The notes under the pieces are model-generated. The model made no database searches. It was given only the letters and a program-made list of their open reading frames with translations, and was not told the DNA's origin. From Waltergamsia citrina (taxonomy: Eukaryota; Ascomycota; Sordariomycetes; Hypocreales; Bionectriaceae), in contig JAKLNE010000004.1 in NCBI GenBank assembly GCA_022814615.1, positions 930,001-994,000 of the forward strand: a stretch of DNA of 64,000 nucleotides, read 5' to 3'. Positions 20,082-31,014 of the stretch are shown here, in pieces (position 1 is the stretch's first letter; every line of letters begins with the position of its first letter). The position numbers and the translations under genes were made by a program.

Positions 20082-20693
20082 TATGGGCCACTATCTCTGT
20101 TGCATCGTGGTTGATGTTGATCGTGGGCGTCTTCGTGCTGCTGCTGCTGCTGCTGCTGTGTCGCCAGGAGGTAATGTCGGATCCGAGTCAAAGACCAGGG
20201 TTGATGGAATTGATTTCGATGTCGATAAATACAATGCCGCTTAAGAATCAAGGTGCTTCGCAATGTTATATGGGAAGAAGAGCTGCGTGGCCGAATTAGA
20301 AATGTCAGCCTCACTTGGAAGCTTCCGGGAATTTCTCAGCGACGAATTTAGAGCTCTTCAACTGTGAAAACGCGCCTGCCAGTAACAGTGACGCAGGGCT
20401 GGTGCTGCTGCTGCTGCTGCCACTACTCCTAGTCTAGTAGCACTTTAGTGATTTAAGGCAAGTGCCGGTGCTTGGAGTGCCCGAAAAGGTACTAGTAGTA
20501 CGTACGCACTGCCTTTACTTTTTTTGTGGGGACCTCTTAACCCTGGCGCAGCTTTGGCGCAAATGTATGACGGTCCTCTCTTCCGTAGATCACCACCTCG
20601 ATCTTTAACCTCACTCGTGTACAGCAGCCCAAGAAGTTGCTCACCAGGATTCAACATTGTCTTCTCGCCCATTGAGCGCGGAAATCCAGCACC
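20082..20693. promoter_or_regulatory. Divergent promoter of the ZZ/EF-hand gene and RCF1, with CTG microsatellites
   Basis: 612 bp between two start codons. It contains (CTG)7-8 at 20136-20158, close to the ZZ gene start, and a second CTG run at 20403-20420. CTAGT and TAGTAGTACGTACG motifs occur at about 20430-20508 and a T9 run near 20521. Confidence 0.6.
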
Positions 20694-21538
20694 ATGGCCA
20701 GCAGAATGCCGCCTTCTCAGCCTACGGGCCAGATGCCCTCGTCCTTTGACGACAACCCGTTGGTTACTCCCGAATCCTCACCTAACTTACAAGCAGTAAG
20801 AGACCAAGACCCAGCTCACACGAGAATAATTCTAGGGAATTCTACAACGAGCGTCCCATGCGCAAAATCGCCCGCAAGATCAAAGAAGAACCCCTAGTAC
20901 CCCTCGGTCCGTAACCACCCTCCTCCCCATCCCGCCGACTCCTCCGAACCCGCTCCCACGAGCTAACAAATCCACAATGAGCAGGAATCGGTCTCACCGT
21001 CTTCGCCTTCGTCAACGCCTACCGCGCCCTCCGCAAAGGCGACTCCCAACAAGCCAACCGCATGTTCCGCGCCCGTGTCCTCGCGCAAGGCTTCACCGTC
21101 GTCGCCATGGTCGCCGGCAGCATGTACTACAGCAAGGACCGCGAAAAGACCAAGGAGCTGCGCCAGCTCAAGGAGCAGCGCGACAACGAGGAGAAGCGCC
21201 AGAAGTGGATCCGCGAGCTTGAGGCCCGTGATAATGAGGAGCAAGCTATCAAGACTCACTTGCAGCAGAAGGCTGCGGCGGCGGCGGCCGAGAGGAAAGA
21301 GGCCGAGGAGTTGAAGGAGCAGGCGGAGAAGGGTACGTCGGGTACGGGTGGTATACTCGGCAAAATGGGGCTGTGGTCGCAGGCGGAGACGAAAGCTGCG
21401 GAGCTTCAAGCAAAGGAAGAGGCGGAAGCTGCGCTGGTTGATGAGAAGAAAGCAAAGAACCCCAAGAGCTCATTAGGCACGCTTGGGGAGATCATGTCAA
21501 CTCAAAAGAAGGACGGAAAAGATGAGCCAAAGAAATGA
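20694..21538 (+). CDS. RCF1: Respiratory supercomplex factor 1 (HIG1 domain)
   Basis: Three exons: 20694-20758, 20836-20906 and 20985-21538; 229 aa. The first exon joins as SSFDDNPEFYNERPMRKIARK, which fits Rcf1 well. The better-looking donor at 20793 (GTAAGA) is in the wrong phase for the acceptor at 20835, so I use GTTGGT at 20759. The HIG1 domain runs from KEEPLVPLGIGLTVFAFVNAY to FTVVAMVAGSMYY, with two membrane helices separated by the polar loop RALRKGDSQQANRMFRARV. Rcf1 sits in the inner mitochondrial membrane and helps assemble cytochrome c oxidase and respiratory supercomplexes. After the helices comes a long charged coiled coil (about 90-150) and a Lys-rich tail, longer than in yeast Rcf1 (159 aa) but usual in filamentous fungi. 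Confidence 0.9.
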
Positions 21539-21753
21539 TCGAAGCCAGAGAGAAAAGTTTATTGGAGTCCGGGCCATATTTAATGATATCTTGTACTATA
21601 GTAGAACGTCGAGAGGGGACATGGTTGATATCTCCTCTCTCTCTCCCTCTTCATGTAACCCATTTGCCGTATTAGCGGCTCAAAATACAGTCATTAGCAA
21701 CGCCCAAACGCCCTAATTTTTAAGAAAATACGTCTCTCTTCCTTTGGAGTTGA

Positions 21754-23626
21754 TTAGGCCATGGACCCTCCACTGCGATTATTGCCAATCAATCCAGCCA
21801 TCTCTAATAGCGCTCGGTCTGCTTCTATATCGCCATTGCCTAAATTGATCTTCCTCCGGGCTTCAGCTTCGCGATGCTCCCATGCCCATCGCTCAGCCTG
21901 GGCTTTCGCTTCCGCATCACCACCACAGCCCCAAACCTCGAGGCTCTCGATCTGGAACCGATCTTGAAAGTCAAACTTGCGAATCGAGCTGGTGTGGAAG
22001 GCCCCGCCGCGGGATCCAAAGTCGTGGTTGAACACGCCGTATTCAAAGGAATCGTTTAGCACAAGCGACACGGGCCCAAGAGTAAGATGAGTGTCTCTGC
22101 GGTTGGACTTGGTAGGCTTAGGATGTGGTGCTCCAAAGGCTAGGCACGGTTCGTTTGCTGGAGGTTTAGTGAAAGTCACGTAGTCTGTGTTGATTGTGGA
22201 AGCCTCAAAGACGTCATGAATAGGCTCCAGCTGGAACAAGACGGTTTCTGAATCTCCAAAGCATTCCTTGTGCGTATGTTTCCACGGTTCCCGAACATAG
22301 ACCCCAAAAGTCAGGCTGTCTGCCTTGCTTCCGTTAGGGAAGCGCTTGGGCGGGAGACTTTCCGCAAAGGACGTCTCTTGGCCGCCGTCAGGATCCTCAT
22401 CAAGCCGGCTACCCTTCACCAACAGCAATGTAGGAGCTCGCCAGTTGAATACCTTAGATTCAAAACTACCGATAGAGAAGCCGTCCTCGTTTCCGGAATA
22501 GAGTCGCCTCACGCGTCGGAAGAGGGAAGACCCTGGGAGGAAGAAGGAGATCTGTGAAAGGTTGTGCTCATTGAGAATCTCACCCTTGTCCTGGATCAAA
22601 GGCTGAGCCATCTGAGGTGTGTTTTGAGGTGGCTTTTCATCGTCCCCCTTGTGTTTTGAAAAGTCCAGGTCTTTTGAGAACAGAAAGTGCTCAAAGAGGC
22701 CGTTGAATCCCGTAAACAAATTTGGGAATAGAGTCGGAATCACGTATCTAAATTGATTATAGTTGATGCCAGGCGCCTTTTCTACATCAACAAAAGAGGC
22801 AAGGATGCACTCTGCTGTATCTCGAAGGGTGTCCAGATTTTTGTCCGTAACTCGGGCCGAGTATTGAGACAAGTGCTCTTGGGGATCGAGCGGCGCGACC
22901 AACAAGAGTAGCATCAGTAACTTGCGGAAGTTGTCTGTCGGAATCAAAGAGCCATGAAAGCTAGACGCATCCCCCTCTTTTACAGCATCATGGATGTCAA
23001 GAAGCTCAAATGCAGTGAGAACTAGATCGTCGTCGTCATCCTCTCCCATTTCATCGCCAGCCTCGTCAATGGCAAAGCCACCTGCGCCCGACTGAGTAGG
23101 AGACTTTGGGTCTTTTGCCTCGTTGGCGCTGGATGACGCCATACCAGCTTCAGAAGCCTTCCTGTCATAGACGGCTAGGCTGTTGAAGAGTAGCTTCGTC
23201 CTATCGGTAGAACCCTTGGCCAAGACGCGCCGATAGCGTTCGGTCATGATGACCACGACCATGATCAACTGAGGCAGCTCGAGCACAGCGGGCGCCTCCT
23301 GCAAGAAGGGGAAGGCGCCCAGGTACGAGACCATTTGGAAGACGACGGGAGATGCATTTAAGATGTCTGGTATCTCCAAGAAGCGGGCGATGGTGTCCTC
23401 CTTCAAATAATGCACAGACCCTTGATGGTCGGCCAAGTTCTTGAACACATCGCGCAGTGAGTAGAACTCCAAAGAGGTAAAGCACTTATCTTTAAACCGA
23501 GAAGCCTGTTTAATCATCTAATTAGCTGGGTTTCACAAAGTCAACTAGCGGGTATAGTACCAGCTGGTGAGTGAGCTCCTCCCGCGATCGCTGCTCCGGC
23601 TGTTCGTCTGAGAGAGCCTGACCCAT
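21754..23626 (-). CDS. RTC5: Rtc5-like TLDc domain protein
   Basis: Two exons on the minus strand, 23626-23561 and 23505-21754; the intron is 55 nt; 605 aa (yeast Rtc5 567). Splicing at the CAG before 23505 rebuilds ELTHQLASRFKDKCFTSLEF, the family N-terminus. Using the TTAG twelve bases upstream would add MIKQ. The middle has acidic stretches (about 170-190, EDDDDDL). The C-terminal half is the TLDc domain: FNWRAPTLLLVKG, then FGVYVREPWKHTHKECFG, then NDSFEYGVFNHDFGSRG, and DRFQIESLEVWGCGGD. TLDc proteins bind and modulate the V-ATPase, and yeast Rtc5 is reported at the vacuole membrane. It lies convergent with RCF1, 215 bp apart. Confidence 0.92.
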
Positions 23627-24272
23627 GATGTGATAAGCGTGGCAACGCCGTAGGACGCTTCAATCAATCAATCATTTCTATGCCCAATACTCTGTGCAGA
23701 AAAGCGCAAACGAAGGGGTGGATGATGAAAGTATCGAGATAAGATTCTGGGGTAGATAGACTACTAGCATCTAAAGGCAGATGATAGTACAAGCTACCAA
23801 AGGTTGATTTATTAATAGCGGGCGCGATGAGGTTATGAGCTCATTCCTGCAGATGCAGCTAAAATTGCCTGGAAAGTCACGTAATTGGGGCAACTACTAC
23901 TAACTAACTCGTACAGTTAGTAACGTAACAGCCTTCGGTTCGGCTCATGGTCGGGCCGCCATCAACCTAATACGTAAGGTAAATGTAGTACTCCCTCACT
24001 TCTACACTCTTGAATCATCTAATAAGTACTATATGAATTTCCCAACTACATTCCATTACTCCGTCAGGGCCATTTCGCGGCGTCTTCAGAATCCAGGTTG
24101 GATCCAGCACATGGCAATAGCCCGCCATAGCTCGGCAATAAGAGTATTATTGGCTAACACAGCATCAACGACTAACAATTAGAAGTACTTGATCTCAACT
24201 CTGTTCCCATCTCCTCCCAGCATTCATTCTCATGCCTCGTTTAATATACGATTGGATATCCTCAATGGCACA
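23627..24272. other. Intergenic region
   Basis: Promoter of RTC5 on the right-hand side of that gene, and the 3' end of the next minus-strand gene. It holds a stretch of ACTACTACTAACTAACTCGTACAGTTAGTAACG at about 23891-23927, partly self-complementary. No gene. Confidence 0.5.
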
Positions 24273-25418
24273 TCACCTCTGCGGAATGAACCACCCATCC
24301 TCTGGTTCCGGCTGATACCACTCCTCCGTCCCCCACAACGGCTCAGGGCTCTGCTCCCGGGTATCAATGCACTTCCAAAGCGACTGAGCGTTCTTGAAAG
24401 CAAGCCCATCCTTCATGATCGGGAGATCACGGCTGCGCACGTATTCAGCAATGGAGTCTCCGGCCTTGGGCTCGCCGTGCTTGTGATCCCAGAACTCTGG
24501 GAGTCCCTTGGGGAATTTCTCTGACCACATGGGTCGGATAGCGGCGTGTGTGCTGTAGAGCAGGTCGGCTGCGTTCTATAGAATTGTCAGCAGTTGAAGA
24601 CACCGAAGGGGGCTTTCTGTTCTTTTCTTCTGTTCGTTACGGACCTTGTACGCGATGTATAGTTCCTCAATGACGTCGAAGACGATGCACTTCAGCGGGT
24701 CCTTTTCGTCAAAGTCGGCGCCCTTATTCCCAAGGGCGCGCAACAAGGAGTCTCCTTGCAGCGTGTACTAAGGTTATGTTAACTGGACGAACCCCAGACT
24801 ATCATATCCAGGACAAGAACTTACATCCAGGTAACACCGGACGATTTTCAACTGCTCGTCAATGCTAAGGGGACGAGTCCCCTGCAACTGAACCTCCAAG
24901 TTCCAAAGCAAGTCCCGCCATACAATGATACCGCGCAAAACAACCTTTCTCCTGGTCAGTACATACTAATTCCTCAGTTGTACAATGGATTTCTTTCTTT
25001 CGACACCTACCGCCAGATCTCCTCCTTCTGTATGAGGCATATCGAAGAACCGATTCCGGTCGGCCACCAGAACACTCTGCGCGTTGAATGTCAAGGCATA
25101 CGTCAGCCATTCCAGGGTGCGGAAGAGCACACAAGCATCCAAAGAATCGATATGTCTATTCGGGTTGCAGACGTCGTTCTGGATAGAGAATAGTTCCCTG
25201 CAAGTGGCGCGAGACCTGTACCATGGGGTAGACTGGCTCCTCATCCATTGGCTTGGTAGGCCGGTGTATTCTCGCTCTGCAAGATTGAACTCGCCGGTGC
25301 TGTTGTACACTGTGTTATTGGAGGGCGCGCCGTTCGTGACTGGGGGGTGAGAGGGTGCTGCGGTCACGATGGACCAGATGGCTGCCAATGGCCAGACGGC
25401 GAGCTTGGAGAGTATCAT
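24273..25418 (-). CDS. Secreted protein, unknown function (317 aa)
   Basis: Four exons on the minus strand: 25418-25011, 24944-24825, 24767-24645 and 24575-24273. All three introns (66, 57 and 69 nt) are in phase 0 with good GTAGGT, GTAAGT and GTCCGT donors. The protein starts with a signal peptide (MILSKLAVWPLAAIWSIVTAAP). It contains N-glycosylation sites (SNNTVYNST) and six cysteines outside the signal (ATC, DVC, DAC, RCY, KCI, KCI), an even number that could pair. The body is helical in look: LEWLTYALTF, WRDLLWNLEVQLQG, LKCIVFDVIEELYIAYK, DLLYSTHAAIRPMW. I recognise no family. It stands head to head with another secreted orphan with the same exon number and phases, 530 bp apart. An in-frame ATG at 25529 would hide the signal peptide, so 25418 is preferred. 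Confidence 0.82.
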
Positions 25419-25948
25419 CCTGTCGTCAGTGAAAAGATCGCTATGCAGAAGGTAAGTAGGTGAAGACAGGCTTGGAGGGATGAAGTTACATGCAGCTGCC
25501 AGCTCATATTTTCCCTCTGGTATCTTCAAACAGACCTTGGTGCGTAAGGTCTAATTCCGTCAAGTTTACCATGCGGCTCCAATATCGACACTCTGTTATT
25601 GTCGTTGTCCAGCCTTTTTCTCCTAATAAGATGAAGTAAAGGGGGTGAATGTGCCCAAGTAAAAGCAAGCCATCTGCTCCTTGTAAAGCCTAAAACATCA
25701 AAACATACACATATCCAGGGTTCTCCAAAATCAATCTACGAAGATAGACACACACAATTACACAAGATCCCAAGCGTAAATACATGGACGAATTCACACC
25801 TATATACACGCAAGATCTTCAGCACAAATAGGCGAAAGCCTCAAGATCCACGAAATCCCACTTCCTCCATCATCTACAACCCCCCATTCGTGTCTTATTC
25901 CCCCTTCTCTTCCACCCAGCAAAGAACCCGCCTTACCTCCCAGAAAAG
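25419..25948. promoter_or_regulatory. Divergent promoter of two secreted-protein genes
   Basis: 530 bp between the two starts. The right-hand 200 bp is C-rich with CCCCC and CTTCC blocks; the left part has no clear motif. If both genes respond to the same cue, the control sites should lie here. Confidence 0.5.
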
Positions 25949-26828
25949 ATGACACGTACCTCCCTCTTCTTCATCCTCCTCACCTTCATCCTCTCCGTCT
26001 CCGCCAACCTCTACCCCATCGCCAACTTCAAAGACAGCGACGAGGCCTTGAAACTCTGGGAGAAATGCAGCCAGCGCTCCAAAGATATCGGCGGTCCGCC
26101 CCTATTCGCAGAAACCGTCGACCTCGACCCCATACAGGAGAACAAGTTCGGCGAACTGGAGTCCGCGCTATGGAATATCACTATTGATATTGGTCGTGAA
26201 GGGTGGCATCAGGCTTTGCTGCTACAGAAGAATGTCGTAAGTTTTCGGTCTTCCCTCTTTATAAGAGATATTGTTTCTCGTTGTGAGTGGCGGGAGAAAA
26301 TAAGTTCACTAAGGAGCTATAGGCGCATTGGCATCTCTTCCGTGAATGTATACCTTACTGGAGAACACTCCGGCGGGACGACTTCCTCACTGTAAGCTGT
26401 CCACATCCTCCTAGACTCAGCTTCCAAGATAGTGTCCATAGCAAACAGAACATCCGGGCTAATTTGCCTGTTTCTTCTAGGGACTCGAACATCTAACCTA
26501 CGCCATGGAACTCGTCTACACCTACCGCAACCGCAAAGAGCACTCATCCTCCGCTCTAATCGACGAGTACCTCAGAACCTTCCTGGTCCGTCCTTTCTAC
26601 TATTTCTCCAAACTTAAAAGGCTTTTGGTTTCTTACTAACAGTATTTTTTGTGTGATTTATAGGCCCTTGTTGGTTTCTTCAACGAGATCCACGGGAACG
26701 AAGTCATTCCAGACTGGCTGCTTCACTGGCCTGGGAAAATGGTCGGCGTTCTACTGGGGTATCTGAGTCATGACATTGTAAAGCCTCAAGGTTGTGCAGT
26801 ACAGCAGAGCACTGTCAATCCAGAGTAG
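25949..26828 (+). CDS. Secreted protein, unknown function (208 aa)
   Basis: Four exons: 25949-26236, 26323-26391, 26481-26585 and 26664-26828. All introns (86, 89 and 78 nt) are in phase 0 with GTAAGT, GTAAGC and GTCCGT donors. It begins with a signal peptide (MTRTSLFFILLTFILSVSA, likely cut before NLYP). The mature part is helical and rich in Trp and Tyr: SDEALKLWEKCSQRSKD, ESALWNITIDIGREGWHQ, AHWHLFRECIPYWRTLRRDD, GLEHLTYAMELVYTYRNRK, EVIPDWLLHWPGKMVG. It has three cysteines and one NIT glycosylation site. GLEHLTYAMELVY loosely recalls LEWLTYALTF in the divergent neighbour, too little to call them paralogues. No family recognised. Confidence 0.82.
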
Positions 26829-27547
26829 AAATAGGAAGAGTTTCTACTCTACTTTAGTGTGCTCTATTTGAAAAAGGGGTCGAGGCTTATTTGGTTAGGG
26901 TTCAAGATGGGAGAACGTAGGCTGGGGGAATATTTTAATTTTTTTTATTATGTTTTGTTTCCGATTTGAGGTAAATGTTGCCACGTGGGCTATTAGAGCT
27001 GTCGTGTAAATTGACTTTACAGACTGACGGTTGTCAGGGGTTGCAAAAACTCAATTGCTCTGCTAGCGGGGAAGCCTCACGAAAAAAAGAAATCATAAAG
27101 GCCATACTCAAATCACATTCAGAACGCCGAATCCCGTCAAGAACGACAAATGATATCAAGTCTTTTTGGAGATTGTATATCTAGACATCCCATCCCTCAT
27201 CAGACCATCAAAAATGGTTGCGTCAAAAAAGAATAACAACAAAAAAGGCCTTGCAAGCCTGCAGATAACAATGTCGCTGCTCAAGAGTATAACCCAAAAC
27301 ACAAACAAATCATAAAAAATAAAAAGGCGCCGGTAAAGCCCCCAACCCCTTCCCTACTCCCTGCGTAAATGCACTTTGTGTGTGTGGTACGTCCCTTTCA
27401 AACGTATTTGTTGTTGTCTTCTTTGCTCTCTATCCCTCAGCATCAAAACAGAGATGATACATGATACGGATATAGCGAGTAATAGTGTACAGCGGTCGAC
27501 AACAGTTTACAACTCTCTGAATCGCTCGCTATGGATGCTGAGAATCA
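26829..27547. other. Convergent 3' intergenic region
   Basis: 3' ends of the 208-aa secreted-protein gene and of SWC3. It is AT-rich with several A runs (27223-27330). No gene seen. Confidence 0.5.
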
Positions 27548-29915
27548 TCATGTAGCCGCGGACTCTTTGGCGGCTACAGAGTTGATAAGACGCAAGTATT
27601 GGGCTTGCGTTTCTTCTTCCGCCTCTCGTGATGTAATCGACCTAGGCGCTTGCGCTGACGCCTTTGGTCCTCCTGGGTTGGTCATCCACAGAACGGGAGG
27701 CTTGGTGGCTGGTGGTGGCTCCGGCGGCTTGTCTTTCTCCTTCTCTTTATCCTTATCCGCCTGAGGAGTGGACCGAGCTGTTTTAGATTCCTCTATCACC
27801 CGTCCGACGGCCGCTTCAGTTTCGTCTTTGGGAGCGCGAGGCAGCCGCATAGCCAAGAGAATATACTCAGCCCGAGTCATGTTGTCCATCACGTCATCCA
27901 TGTATCTCCGCACCTCGTCTTGCTGTGCCACGACCTTGGCTAGATTCTCAAGATGTCGACCGTTAGGGGTATATAGTTTCATAGTGACAGGCTGGTAGTA
28001 GTCCAGATCTGGGTTCCCCCCATACTCAGAAGTGCTCCCCTTACGAACAATCAGAAAGGAGGCTAGTGCCAGCTGGCCCGAGTTTGTGGGTAAAAACTCG
28101 AGAATACTAAATTTAGGGAAGAGGTAACGGTCACCAGTCCCAAAGTCGAAAACTACCGCAGTGACGTCTGGCCTCGGTGTAGGAACATGACCCTTTGTGC
28201 GTAGCGGCGCTGCCTTCTGTCCTATGGGCGGGCCTACACCATTAGGGGGGTTGGGTCGAGCTGCCGACTCGTTCTTCGTCCACTGGGACGGGTTCGGCTT
28301 CGCAATTTTCGAATCCCGATGCAGCCTGTCGAGGATCTCCTTGAGGTCGGTCGCATCGGTATATCCCGGCTTGCCCGTAGCAATTCGCCTGCACATATCC
28401 TTCGTGCGCTTGTCCTCGAGGGCCGTTTTCACAACAAGCACGACGAGAGGATCGCTTCTTGGAGGTGGTCTCAAATCGACAGCTCTTTGGTTGGGATTTG
28501 AAGCAAGCACAATGTCAAGGATTGCGCACACTTCGTCTGCGAAGTACCGGACTGTCCTTCCGTCAACGAGCAGACGGTCAGCGGAAGGCCCCTGCTGCCC
28601 TCCGCCCCGCTTGTACTCGGCATTAAGCTGGTTGATGATGCTTTGAAAGTGATTCAACTCATGCTGTTTAGCCTGGCCCACGGCCACTCTCTTCATGAGG
28701 TCGCGGAGCTCAGCATCACCGGATGCCTTTTGTGCCAACAACGCAATGACAGGGTCATTAGTTGCCGCTTTTGTTGTCGCTGGAGAAGCCGACGGACCTG
28801 ACGTTGTTGTCGCAGGTTTGACTGCACCGGCTTGAGGGGTATTGGTTTGGCCAGTCGCCTGTGGCGCTGAACCTGGTGGTGGAGCAGCAGAAGCAGCTGG
28901 GGTTGCTGGTTTAGCCGGGGCTGCTTGACCTGCTGGGGGGTTTGAAGGTTGACGCGCTGATGCAGATGACGATGCGCCCGTACTCGCGGCTGCTGGCGCA
29001 GGAGGAGGAGGTGGTGGTGGTGGTGGAGTCTGAGTAGAGCTGGCTGGCACGGAGGGTGGCCTCGGTGGATAGCTAGGACTCGGCGCTGGAGAAGCAGTGG
29101 CTCTCACCGGCTGCGCCGCTGCTGGTTGTGGAGTTGCTGAAGCTTTATTGTTCGCATCGTTTGAAGGGGCGCCTGCGGCTGGCGTCTGATTCTGTGTTGA
29201 ATTCGTAGCCGTCGGATTGGAAGGGGCAGGGTCTGGTGTTGGCGAAGCGGTCGCAGACTTGGGTGGCACAGGCGGGGGCATCGTTCCGTTAGGAGGACCA
29301 TACTGAATAATAGGCCGGTTCTGCGACTGATTCGTTTGCAAGCTTTTGATCTGCTTCCCCTGGGCGCGGTCCGGGTCTGTGACGATATACATGGTGGCGT
29401 CTATAATGTGCGGTTCTATGGTAATGGTAACGGTGCCGACTTTGGACATGAGGTGCTTGGGTGGATTGTTGGGCTCCTCGTGAACGACACCCTTCCGCTT
29501 GTGAGGCTTTGCCCAATATTTCTGAAATAACCCTTCGTTGATCCATTTATGTCGCGATCGTATCAGAGATTCGGCCAGCACGCCACTGCGAATGCGAAGC
29601 ATGGTTAGCAATACGGTCAACCACGTCGGACCCAGGTCGCGCTACTCACCTCTCCCCTACAGATTGGTATTCTTTTGTGGATAGATCATCAGGCTGCGCA
29701 TCTTCGACAGTCGGCAGCGGCTTACCGGCCTGGACAGACCGAGGTAGCGGAGGCGGTGGCGGCGGCGGCTCTTCGACAGCGGGCGGAGGCGCGGGCTCCT
29801 CGGAAGGTTCACGAGGAGCTTCGCGAGGCGCTTCTCGAGGGGTTGAGTTTCGTCGCTTGGCTTCGTTCTCTACGCGAGCCGCCGCTCGAGCTGGCAGCTT
29901 CCGTTTCCTCTCCAT
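27548..29915 (-). CDS. SWC3: SWR1 complex subunit Swc3
   Basis: Two exons on the minus strand, 29915-29650 and 29585-27548; the intron is 64 nt (GTGAGT, TGCTAAC, CGCAG); 767 aa. The start MERKRKLPARAAAR is the typical Swc3 opening. A Pro/Glu-rich linker follows, and splicing rebuilds SVGESGVLAESLIRSRHKWINEGLFQKYW, then KVGTVTITIEPHIIDATMYIV. Residues about 150-290 are a long Pro/Ala/Thr/Ser-rich linker with a PPPPPPPPP run. Then come two related helical segments (DPVIALLAQKASGDAELRDLMKRVAVG and DPLVVLVVKTALEDKRTKDMCRRIATG), which look like an internal duplication. The last part (FPKFSILEFLP, MKLYTPNGRHLENLAKVV) is well conserved among filamentous fungi. SWR1 exchanges H2A for H2A.Z in nucleosomes. 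The ATG at 29915 is the first in frame. Confidence 0.85.
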
Positions 29916-31014
29916 GGCGACCAAGTCAGAGCCTCAGCCGAGCCTTAAAGCTAACAAGACAAAGCACCAACGGCAGGGAGTGGGCTGAGCAGCATCATAC
30001 GGCCAAGACTGGCAGCCAAGCCATTGAGAGCCGTGGACAAGACCAGAGCTTTATGGAGGCCCGCGCGACTTGTCTTATGGCCGTAGCAGTTCTACTGACA
30101 GAGAATGGGTGGTGTAGTGTTGGGGGTTGTAGTTGAGGATGCGGCGAGGTTGTGGTTGTGGACGTGGTTGTGGTTAAGGTAGGTATGGATGGCATGGATG
30201 TGGATGTGGATGGGGTGTGGTAAAGGCCGTCGAATGAATGGCAGGCCTCGGAGGCGCCTTCTGGGTCTCTTTGGGTCTCTTTGGGCCTCTTCGGGCCTCT
30301 CTAGGCAGTTTTTGGTCAGCGCCATGGGCTCAGCGGTTGCTTAGTGGTCCAGTGCTTGCAGGAGCCGCAGAGGAGCCGCAGCAGGGGGCGCTTGATTGGC
30401 CTGGGGTAAGCACCTGATGTGGGGCCGCGGTGCGTCTTGGCTTAAGGTACATGATGTTAGGTACGAGTAGTGCCACATTATGCACATTTCCTCTTTGCTA
30501 ATCAGTGCACTTCTATCACGGATCGGCATAAGGCGATGCTGGTGTAATAATACTAAACGAATACTGCAAGTACAAACTATTGACAATCCTGATTAGCTAG
30601 GCTTCAAGTGAAAAACATGCCAGACTGAGGTTCAAAGCTTCAGTATTATCTCACTTGTAGGCAAGTTAGATGGTAGAGCTGGGTTAGTACTACTAGAGTT
30701 AGTAAGGTAGTACTAGGGTCATTTTGGCACCTCTAGAGCCGCAAAAAGTACGTACTCTATTCTATTCCCTGACGCCCCGGAGCATTAGCCCCTGTCCACC
30801 CATTAGGCTTCTCTCAGTCAACCTCCATCCATCCTTCGTACGAGTAATAGGTAACAGCTCAGGAAAGGCCTCCATAACGTGCCTCCCAGAGGCCTTCTTA
30901 AAGACGACTGGATTAAATCAAATCAAGAGCTCAAGCATATCATTCAGCCAAGCATCATGTTCCATCTCTTATAAACATCTCTGTTTCGTCATTTCCTACT
31001 ATATCAACTCGGTC
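29916..31014. promoter_or_regulatory. Divergent region between SWC3 and the ABHD12-like gene
   Basis: 1.1 kb with no supportable gene. It contains GGTTGTGGTTGTGGACGTGG repeats near 30150, a four-unit 10-bp tandem repeat at 30263-30302, GGAGCCGCAG copies near 30360-30380, and TAGTACTACTAGAGTTAGTAAGG at about 30686-30708. Confidence 0.5.
30263..30302. repeat. Tandem repeat, four 10-bp units GGG(T/C)CTCTTT
   Basis: The units GGGTCTCTTT, GGGTCTCTTT, GGGCCTCTTC and GGGCCTCTCT run head to tail in the intergenic region upstream of SWC3. Confidence 0.8.

Noticed and set aside
20793..20835. GTAAGA donor at 20793 for the first RCF1 intron
   Set aside because: It is out of phase with the 20835 acceptor, and an in-phase acceptor would leave an intron under 30 nt. 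The donor at 20759 keeps phase and the family motif.
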